Shown: positions 1 to 8,600 of the stretch, in pieces
How positions within the stretch are numbered: the stretch's first letter is position 1
Layout of the letters: the number at the start of each line of letters is the position of its first letter
Source: Planctomycetes bacterium RBG_16_43_13
Lineage (GTDB): Bacteria; Planctomycetota; MHYJ01
Assembly (NCBI GenBank): GCA_001828445.1
Contig: MHYJ01000120.1
Coordinates: 1-20,457 of the forward strand
DNA length: 20,457 nt
Direction of reading: 5' to 3'
Made by a program: the position numbers and the translations under genes
The notes under the pieces: model-generated
The model's database searches: none
Told to the model about the DNA's origin: nothing
What the model saw: only the letters and a program-made list of their open reading frames with translations

Positions 1-2
1 TG

Positions 3-2054
3 AATAGCGATGGAGATACAGATACTGGTTCATCTACCGGGATAATGAATATTGATAGTAACGGAGTAGTGTCTTACCCAGGTCGTCCGTCATTTCATGC
101 CATGATGTCCATAGACAAGAATACGATCGTCGGGACAATGAATGACGGCGGCGGCGGATATGATCTCTTCATATTTCAAAGGAGGGGGAATAATTTCGTC
201 CAGAGTGTCCTTGCAGGCGATTGGCGTTTGCATGGCCTCCGCTCCGGTGATGCCCCGCAGAGAAGCGGATGGATAAATGGAGATTTCTTAATCAATACTT
301 CAGGAGGTTATAACGCATCGGCAACGTATAGTTACGGAGTAACAGATTCGTGGGAAAGTGCTTTCCCTATTGATACAAATGGAATTGTAACTGAGACAGG
401 TAATCCTAATTTACATGGTACAGTGGGAATCAATAAGGATATGATGGTCTTTACGCACTGGAATTATGAGGATGGTTATATGCTCGGGGTCATGACGAAA
501 AGCTCTCCGATAATTACCAACAATCCACCATCAGTTCCATCTTCCCCATCCCCACCCGACGGCGCTATAAATATCCCTGTCAATTTGAGTTTAAGCTGGA
601 GCGGTGGTGATCCTGACCAGTCTGATTCCGTAACCTACGATGTTTATCTTGATACAAACAATCCGCCTCTTCATAAGGCCTCCGTTAGTCAGTCAAACAC
701 CTTTTATTCAGCTACTGTACTTGCTTATAACACAACCTACTATTGGAAGATCGTGGCAAGGGACATTCATGGTGCAGAAACAGAAGGACCTGTATGGAGC
801 TTCACGACATTTTCTTCAGATGGGGATGCAGACGGTGATGGCCTCACCAATCAGCAGGAAGTTAATGCAGGGAGCGATCCGAACAACCCGGATTCCAGAC
901 CTGGGACAACTACTCTGAACCTTCACGGTGGATTCAACCTCGTAAGCTTCCCGGCAGATACGCAGAACTATGGGAATATGTATAATCTCATGGATGCGCT
1001 CGGCGGGAACAATGTTATTTCAATAATCCTGGTCTTTGATCCAAACAACCAGACATTTACTGAGTTTGGATACGATCAAACCGGCCAACCCTACGGTCAA
1101 AACTTTAATTTCGAATCCGGACAGGACCTTTGGGGTCTTATCATCTATGCAAAAAAGGATGCCAGCCTTCCACTTACATCCCTGTACTGCCCGACCTGGG
1201 ACCTCAATCCTGGAACGAATCTGTTTGGTACTCCATGTGCTGCGCCAGGCATGAGCGCATTCGAGCTTCTTAAGAGGATTGGAGATGAAACAGTCGTGAG
1301 CAGCATACAGCGGTTCAATCCTGATACAGGGAGGTTCGAGTCAGCAGTTTATAAGAACGGTCAGCCGACAGGTGTGGATTTCCAGATTATTCCAGGGGAG
1401 GGGATTTTTATCTACATGAATAAGCCGGTCCCGGGATTCAGGCCCGATCAGGCTTATTCCATGCCGGATTTGTCGGGGACCTGGTATGGCATGGGCATCA
1501 ATACACCGCAAAAAGATTTCTGGTACCCGGACTACTTCGGATATGATTTCGATACTATGACCCTCCAGAGCGACGGCACAGGAATGTATACCTGTATCTC
1601 TTCAAGTGACTCCTGTGAAAACACTCCAGAGGCTATTTCAGGGGTATCTATATCACAGGAGGGAATTATAACAACTCCGCCGACCCCCAATAGCGATGAT
1701 GACTTTGTGATGGGTAAGAACAAAGATATGATGATTAATATCTTCAGAGACAATCAGACAGGCCAGGAGCATCAGGCATTCGGCATCTTTGTCAGGAAGG
1801 CTGCATCATACACCACGTCTGATTTAGCAGGGACGTGGTACAGCATGGGTATAGGAACCCCTAAAAAAGGCTTCTCAGATCCTGACAAGTTCGGGTACGA
1901 TTTCGAAAGATATGATTTCCAGAGCGACGGCACCGGCACGATAACGTGTATTTCCTCGATTGATTCCTGCGGACCGCCACAGGCCATTTCCGGGCTCTCT
2001 ATATCCCAGGATGGCATTTTGACACATCGCCCCTGGGACCCAATGAAGAATTGA
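3..2054 (+). CDS. Modular secreted protein with GTWY repeats, 5' partial and frameshifted (upstream piece)
   Basis: The frame is open to the left edge, so the ATG at 45 is internal and the true start lies outside the window. In order, the piece shows the end of one GTWY-type module (to about 210), a second diverged module starting LAGDW (about 207-505), an FN3-like domain with the usual TTYYWKIVARD strand (about 516-816), an Asp-rich EF-hand-like linker DGDADGDGLTNQQE (820-900), a paired GFNLVSFPAD domain (903-1432), and two clear GTWY modules (about 1455-1797 and 1806 onward). Each clear module has DLxGTWYxMGI, LQSDGTG or similar, a CxxSxDxC cysteine pair, GISxxGI and an NKDxMxxIxRDN strand. 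No catalytic motif is visible. The frame ends with an out-of-frame tail (PMKN, stop) where the fourth module should continue; that continuation lies in another frame downstream. Function is unknown; an extracellular structural or binding role is inferred from the domains. Confidence 0.85.
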   Translation, partial: NSDGDTDTGSSTGIMNIDSNGVVSYPGRPSFHAMMSIDKNTIVGTMNDGGGGYDLFIFQRRGNNFVQSVLAGDWRLHGLRSGDAPQRSGWINGDFLINTSGGYNASATYSYGVTDSWESAFPIDTNGIVTETGNPNLHGTVGINKDMMVFTHWNYEDGYMLGVMTKSSPIITNNPPSVPSSPSPPDGAINIPVNLSLSWSGGDPDQSDSVTYDVYLDTNNPPLHKASVSQSNTFYSATVLAYNTTYYWKIVARDIHGAETEGPVWSFTTFSSDGDADGDGLTNQQEVNAGSDPNNPDSRPGTTTLNLHGGFNLVSFPADTQNYGNMYNLMDALGGNNVISIILVFDPNNQTFTEFGYDQTGQPYGQNFNFESGQDLWGLIIYAKKDASLPLTSLYCPTWDLNPGTNLFGTPCAAPGMSAFELLKRIGDETVVSSIQRFNPDTGRFESAVYKNGQPTGVDFQIIPGEGIFIYMNKPVPGFRPDQAYSMPDLSGTWYGMGINTPQKDFWYPDYFGYDFDTMTLQSDGTGMYTCISSSDSCENTPEAISGVSISQEGIITTPPTPNSDDDFVMGKNKDMMINIFRDNQTGQEHQAFGIFVRKAASYTTSDLAGTWYSMGIGTPKKGFSDPDKFGYDFERYDFQSDGTGTITCISSIDSCGPPQAISGLSISQDGILTHRPWDPMKN
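2022..2041 (+). other. Frameshift site joining the two GTWY gene pieces
   Basis: Upstream of this stretch the module reads in the frame of position 3 (GILT). Downstream it reads one frame earlier (PNEELNEAMGINK). The neighbouring module reads GIVTTPLWPNEAENFVMG, so the expected product is GILTHRPWDPNEELNEAMG or similar. That product is restored by one additional base, for instance one more C in the GGGACCC run near 2036-2041. No X XXY YYZ slippery heptamer is present, so programmed frameshifting is unlikely. A real one-base deletion or a sequence error in a short homopolymer are the two alternatives. Confidence 0.8.
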
Positions 2055-2512
2055 ACGAAGCGATGGGCATAAACAAAGACATCCTTGTAGGCATATGGAG
2101 AGATAATAATGCAGGCGCAGAAGAGTATGGTTATTCCATCTCAGTCAAGATGGCTGCGTCGTACTCCATGCAAGACCTTGCCGGCACATGGTATGTCATG
2201 GATATTAAGACACCTCAGAAGGATTATTCATACCCAAACCACTTCGGATTCGATTTCGGAACTCTGATTCTCCAGAGTGATGGCACCGGCTTGTACACAT
2301 GCCACACGTCAAGTGACCCCTGCGAACCACCGGAGGACGTTTCAGGATTTTCAATATCTGCGGACGGGATTGTAACAACACCACTGTGGCCCAATGAAGC
2401 AGAGAACTTTGTAATGGGTGAAAACAAAAACATCATGATCCAAATCTTCAGAGACAACACCCCGGGTGATGAACATCAGGTCTTTTCTGTTTTTGTAAAG
2501 AAGGCAGAATAG
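2051..2512 (+). CDS. Downstream piece of the frameshifted GTWY-repeat gene
   Basis: This frame continues the preceding protein. It begins inside a module (NEAMGINKDILVGIWRDN, matching FVMGKNKDMMINIFRDN of the previous module) and then holds one complete GTWY module: MQDLAGTWYVMDI, the CxxSxDxC cysteine pair, then FVMGENKNIMIQIFRDN, ending KKAE. The first listed codon is a TTG with no ribosome-binding site in front of it, and the next ATG is at 2063. I do not think translation starts here: module homology runs back upstream to about 2041 without a start signal. It is the C-terminus of one protein of roughly 830 or more residues. No C-terminal anchor or sorting signal is seen after the last module. 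Confidence 0.8.
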   Translation: MNEAMGINKDILVGIWRDNNAGAEEYGYSISVKMAASYSMQDLAGTWYVMDIKTPQKDYSYPNHFGFDFGTLILQSDGTGLYTCHTSSDPCEPPEDVSGFSISADGIVTTPLWPNEAENFVMGENKNIMIQIFRDNTPGDEHQVFSVFVKKAE

Positions 2513-2542
2513 AGGGCTAAGACTATTTGGAGTGCAATTTTT

Positions 2543-2580
2543 CCCCTCTCCCCTTCGGGGAGAGGGGTAGGGTGAGGGGG
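2543..2580. repeat. G/C-rich hairpin, REP-like dispersed element
   Basis: Lies in the 122-base gap between the GTWY gene and the giant gene. Bases 2543-2553 (CCCCTCTCCCC) pair perfectly with 2557-2567 (GGGGAGAGGGG) around a TTC loop, followed by TAGGGTGAGGGGG. The sequence resembles a dispersed intergenic repeat of the form CCCTCTCCCC...GGGGAGAGGG-TAGGGTGAGGG that I know from many bacterial genomes. No T-run follows on either strand, so it is not a standard intrinsic terminator, although such a strong stem could still impede readthrough or protect mRNA ends. The rest of the gap (2513-2542, 2581-2620) shows nothing else clear. Confidence 0.6.
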
Positions 2581-2620
2581 CCCAAGTGAACAGTTTAAAC
2601 AATTTTCTCGTTATTCTTCC

Positions 2621-2627
2621 GGAGGAG
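2621..2627 (+). promoter_or_regulatory. Strong ribosome binding site of the giant gene
   Basis: GGAGGAG ends seven bases before the ATG at 2635. This near-ideal Shine-Dalgarno sequence fixes the start codon, which opens directly into a signal peptide. Confidence 0.85.
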
Positions 2628-2634
2628 AACATTC

Positions 2635-5600
2635 ATGATCAAACGTAGATACTTCCAATTCATGGGGATGCTGATGTTGCTTTCTGTTGGTCTTTGTCTC
2701 TACGAGGTTAATGAGGCGGGGGCGATCGAGTTTTATGCGGCGAGGACGTATGATGCTGGGACGAACCCGTATTCAGTAGCCGCTGCGGACCTTGATGGGG
2801 ATGGGGATTCAGACTTGGTGGTGGCCAATTATACCAGCAACAATATCTCTATTCTGAAGAACAATGGGGACGGGACGTTTGCGGCAGCGGTAAACTACGG
2901 GGTTGGGACAAATCCTTCGTCTGTTTTTGCTTTTGATTTAGATGGTGATGGGGATGCGGATCTGGCCGTTGCAAACTATGGCAGTGCTAATGTCTCTATT
3001 CTAAAGAACAACGGAAATGGGACATTTGCGGTGGCGGTGAACTATGCTACGGGGGCAGGTTCACTGTCTGTATTTGCCTCGGATCTGGATGGTGATGGGG
3101 ATGCAGACCTTGCTGTGGCTAAGGATAACAACATTTATATTTCTATTTTAAAGAACAATGGGAATGGTACCTTTGCAGCAGCGGTGAATTATGGTGCAGG
3201 AACATATCCTGGTTCTGTATTTGCCTCGGATCTTGATGGTGATGGGGATGCGGACTTGGCTGTAGCAAACTACGGTAGTAACAATGTCTCGATTTTAAAA
3301 AATAACGGGGATGCTACATTTACTGTGGCGGTAAACTATGGGGTTGGGACATCTCCACGGTCTGTATTTGCCTCGGATCTGGATGGTGATGGAGATGCGG
3401 ACCTGGCGGTGACCAACTATACCAGTAATAATGTATCGATCCTGAAGAACAACGGCAACGGGACGTTTGCAACGGCGGTGAATTTCATCGCTGGGACGAA
3501 TCCGGCCTCTGTCTTTGCGGAAGATATAGATGGTGATAGCGATGTAGATCTAACGGTGGCTAATTATGGCAGTAATAATGTCTCAATACTTAAGAATAAT
3601 GGTAATGGGACATTTGCCACGGCGGTAAATTATGGTGTTGGAGTAAATCCAAGGTCAGTGGTTGTGACGGATTTTGATGGGGATGGCGAGAGGGACCTAT
3701 CCACGGTTGATTGGGGTGGTTCCAACGTTTCGGTTCTTAAGAATAATGGTGATGGGACATTTGTAGCAGCGTTGAACTACGGAGCTGGGACAAGTCCTCG
3801 GTCAGTCTTTGCCACTGACTTGGACGGGGATGGAGATGTGGATCTGGCCGTAGCAAATTATAGCAGCGCTAATGTATCGGTATTAAAGAACAACGGGAAC
3901 GGGACGTTTGCAGGGGCATTAAACTATGGGACTGGGGGTTCTCCTTCTTCTGTTTTTGCATCGGATTTTGATGGGGATGGAGATGTGGATCTGGCCGTAG
4001 CAAACCATAGTAGTGGCAATGTCTCGATCCTAAAGAATAACGGGGATGGGACTTTTGCAGCAGCGGTGAATTATGCAGTAGGAACGAATCCATATTCTGT
4101 TTTTGCTATCGATTTGGATGGAGATGGTGATACAGATTTAGCTGTGAGCAGATACGGTTGGAGTACTATCGCAATTTTAAAAAACAATGGAAATGGAACA
4201 TTTACAGCACCAATTAACTATGGGGTTGGTATATACCCGGAGTCTATTTTTGCTGCAGATCTGGATGGGGATGGAGATGCTGACCTATCTGTGGCAAATT
4301 GGTCAAGTTCTAATTCTGCAGTATCCATTTTAAAAAATAATGGAGATGGGACCTTTGCTGAGGCCCAAAATTATCCGGCGGGTGATGGTTCTGTCTCTAT
4401 CTTTGCAGTTGATTTAGATGGTGACGGAGATAGGGATCTGGCAGTGACAAATTCCTACAGTGCAAACGTTTCAATATTAAAGAATAGTGGAGATGGAACG
4501 TTTGTGGCACCTATCAACTATAGTGTTGGGTCGGGCACTTGGTCTGTTTTTGCTGCAGATCTGGATCTGGATGGGGATGCGGACCTATCCATAGCAAGAT
4601 CTGGTAGTAACAGCGTCTCGATCTTAAAGAACAATGGGGATGGGACGTTTACGTCTGCAGTAAACTATGGGTATGGGACAAATCCCATGTCAGTTTTTGC
4701 CTCAGATTTAGATGGGGATGGAGATGCAGACCTTGCCGTGGCAAACTACGGGAATAATAACATCTCTATTCTGATGAACATTACCCCGCCACCTCCTGTC
4801 AATTTCCAAAAAGTAGAGAATCCTGCTGTAACTATTCCTGATTTTTCCATCATCACAAGTACCATTAATGTGTCAGAGGGGATTATCCTTACTGACCTTA
4901 ATGTCTATGTGGATATTGCCCATACCTATATTGGGGATCTGCGGGTGACGCTTACCTCTCCTTCCGGTACTACTGTGATTCTCCACGATCGGTCCGGAGG
5001 TTCGCTGGATAATATCCAGACGTGGTATGACACGAATACTATTCCTGTGGAGAGCCTGACTCGCTTTGTTGGGGAAAATGCGAGAGGAGACTGGACCCTT
5101 ACGATTTCAGACATGGCCGGTGGAGATACCGGGGCGCTCAATGAGTGGCGATTGGAATTGTCCGGGAGATCTACTACAGACATTACGCCTCCTGGCAATG
5201 CATCAGTTCTCGTAAACAATGGCGACACTCAGACGACATCCAATGCTGTGACCCTGGCCCTTTCCGCTACCGATGCAACCGGTGTCACTGGTTACTGTGT
5301 CAAAGAGGACTCTGCTACTCCGTTGGCTATTGATCCCTGTTTTGTCTCTGTTACTTCAGTGACAACCTATAACGCCAATATCGTCTTTACACTAAGTGCC
5401 GGTTTAGAAACCAGGACGGTCTATGCGTGGTTTAAGGATGTGGCGGGGAGCGTCTCTCCGGTTGCCAGCGATTCAATTGAGGTGATTGCTGTGCCTGTTG
5501 AACGGGAAATCGAGTTTTACGCAGCGAGGACGTATGATGTGGGAACGAATCCATATTCAGTCGCTGCCTCTGATTTAGATGGGGATGGGGATGTAGATCT

Positions 5601-8600
5601 GGCGGTGGCAAACAAGAGCAGCGCTAATGTCTCTATTTTAAAGAACACCGGGAATGGTACGTTTGCAGTAGCTTTGAATTATGGGGCTGGGACAAATCCT
5701 CAGTCTGTTTTTGCCTCTGATCTGGATGGTGATGGGGATGCGGATCTGGCGGTGGCAAACCAGAGCAGCGCTAATGTTTCTATTTTAAAGAACAACGGTA
5801 ATGGGACTTTTGCAGCAGCCGTGAATTATGGGGCTGGGACAGATCCTGTCTCTGTTTTTGCCTCGGATCTGGATGGTGATGGGGATGCGGATCTTGCGGT
5901 GGCAAACGGGAGCAGCAATAGCGTCTCTATTTTAAAGAATAACGGGAATGGCACCTTTGCAGCAGTTGTGAATTATGGTGCCGGGACAATTCCTAAGTCT
6001 GTTTTTGCCTCTGATCTGGATGGTGATGGGGATGCGGATCTGGCGGTAGCAAACGGTAGCAGCGCTAATGTTTCTATTTTAAAGAACAACGGTAATGGGA
6101 CTTTTGCAGCAGCCGTGAATTATGGCGCTGGGGCTTATCCTGCCTCTGTTTTTGCCTCGGATCTGGATGGTGATGGGGATGTGGATCTGGCGGTGGCAAA
6201 CTGGAGCAGCGCTTATGTTTCTATTTTAAAGAATAACGGGAATGGCACCTTTGCAGTAGCCGTGAATTATAGTGCCGGAACTAATCCTTTTTCTGTTTTT
6301 GCCTCTGATCTGGATGGAGATGGGGATGCGGATCTGGCGGTGGCAAACTATGGCAGCAATAGCGTTTCTATTTTAAAGAATAACGGGAATGGCACCTTTG
6401 CAGCAGTTGTGAATTATGGTGCCGGGACATATCCTCAGTCTGTTTTTGCCTCTGATCTGGATGGAGATGGGGATGCGGATCTGGCGGTGGCAAACAATGG
6501 TAGCGCTAATGTTTCTATTTTAAAGAACAACGGGAATGGGACGTTTGTAGCAGCCATGAATCATGGTGCTGGGATAAGTCCTTGGTCTGTTTTTGCCTCG
6601 GATCTTGATGGTGACGGAGATGCAGATCTGGCGGTGGCTAACTCTAGCGGCGCAAATGTTTCTATTTTGAAAAACAACGGGAATGGTAAATTTGCAGCGG
6701 CAGTAAACTATGGGGCCAGCACGGGAGGTGCTCAATCAGTTTTTGCTTCGGATCTTGATGGTGATGGAGATGCGGATCTTGCGGTAGCAAATTACGACAG
6801 CAATAATGTGTCTATTTTAAAGAACAACGGGAACAGTACATTTGCAGCAGCTTTGAATTACGGTGTGGGGACAAATCCTCTTTCGGTTTTTGCATCGGAT
6901 CTGGATGGTGATGGGGATGCGGACATAGCGGTGGCAAACTACGGCAGCAATAATGTTTCTATTTTAAGGAACAACGGGAATGGTACGTTTGCTACAGCCG
7001 TGAATTACGCCGCGGGGACATATGCTCGGTCGGTTTTTGCCTCGGATCTGGATGGTGATGGGGATGCGGACTTGGCCGTGGCAAACCCTGGCGGCCCTAA
7101 TGTGTCTATTTTAAAGAACAACGGGAATGGTACGTTTGCGGCAGCTGTGAATTACGGCGCGGGGTCAGGTCCTATTTCTGTTTTTGTCTCGGATCTGGAT
7201 GGTGATGGAGATGGGGATCTCGCGGTGGCAAACTATATCAGCAATAATGTGTCTATTTTAAAGAACAACGGGAATGGTACATTTGTGGCGGCCGTGAATT
7301 ATGGCACTGGGACATATGCTATTTCTGTTTATGCCTCGGATCTGGACGGTGATGGAGATGCGGATCTGGCTATAGCAAACTTTACCAGCACTAATGTCTC
7401 CATTTTAGAGAACAATGGTGACGGGACGTTTGCCCCGACCATGAATTATGGTACTGGGACATCTCCTTTTTCTGTATTTGCCACTGATTTAGATGGGGAT
7501 GGAGATGCGGATCTTGCGGTAGCAAACTCCGGCAGCAATAATGTCTCGATCCTCTTTAATATTACACCAGCGCTTAACGCCATTATCAATAGTCTTTCCC
7601 TTACGTCAGGCGCTATTGGAACATCAATCACCATCAACGGTTCCCGCTTCGGTTCCACCCAGGGCATCAGTACAGTAACCTTCAATGGCATCACAGCAAC
7701 AGTCACCAGTTGGAGCGACACCCAGATCATCGCTACTGTCCCTGCCGGCGCCACCACCGGTCCGGTGGTAATCACAGTGAACGGCATACCAAGCAACAGC
7801 GTAATTTTTACGGTTATTCTCGACTCCGACTCTGATGGCATACCCAATGACTGGGAAATAGCAAACGGCCTTGACCCCAACGACCCATCCGATGCCGCAC
7901 TGGATCCAGATCAGGATGGCCTGACCAATCTGCGTGAATTCCAGCTAAACTCAAATCCTAACAGTAAGGACTCGGATGGAGACGGCCTTCCCGATGGGTG
8001 GGAGGTCTCGTATAACCTTGTCCCAACGGATAACGGTTCCACAGACCCCAATAATGGCGCCTCTGGTGACCCTGATGGGGATGGGGTGAATAATCTGACG
8101 GAGTACCAGTATAATCAGAATCCGCAGGAAGTAAACCTGATCCAGATTGAAATAGATCCATCAACAGCTACTCCCGTTTCCATTGGAGGGCGCAAATCTT
8201 ACGAGGTAGTGGTGCGAAATGCTCGGTTGATACCTGATACAGTTTCAATCAGTGTGACGGGGATAGACCCGTCATGGTACACCCTCTCTGATACAAGCCT
8301 GATGTTACTTGCAGGAGAGGAGCGGCGGATAACACTTAATCTCCACCTGCCTGAAGAGTGTAGTATTGTCACATCTGTATATGATATCAGGGTAAGTGCC
8401 ACGCCACAGACGGGGGTACAGGTTTCAGCCGGTTCTACTCTGTTAGTATACAGTAATCCGATCATCACAGATATTACCCCTGGCACTGATGAGACCCTCG
8501 CATCAAACCAGATGGCGATCAAGTGGATGAGCGACGCCCCCGGGACAACGGAGGTCTTCTATCGCAGTGAGTCAGAGACTGTCTTTACTTCTGTGACAGG

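Noticed and set aside
2010..2045. Programmed -1 ribosomal frameshift joining the two GTWY pieces
   Set aside because: There is no slippery heptamer or clear downstream structure; an indel explains the pattern more simply.
2665..2700. Lipobox in the giant protein's signal peptide (VGLC)
   Set aside because: Leu before the Cys is not accepted by the usual lipobox, and a good AGA signal peptidase I site follows at residue 30.
2725..4788. Regularly spaced near-identical DNA suggesting a CRISPR array or minisatellite
   Set aside because: The period of about 144 bp is an exact multiple of three, the frame stays open, and each unit translates into an FG-GAP/VCBS blade.
5509..7563. Diversity-generating retroelement as the cause of the variable codons
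   Set aside because: No reverse transcriptase, template repeat or IMH-like element is in the window, and the changes are not restricted to adenines.
7446..7880. Long antisense open frame (144 codons), and similar ones at 13501-13926 and 16126-16533
   Set aside because: They lie wholly inside well-supported sense genes, have no plausible start signals, and encode no recognisable domain; repeat-rich, codon-biased DNA keeps the reverse frame open.
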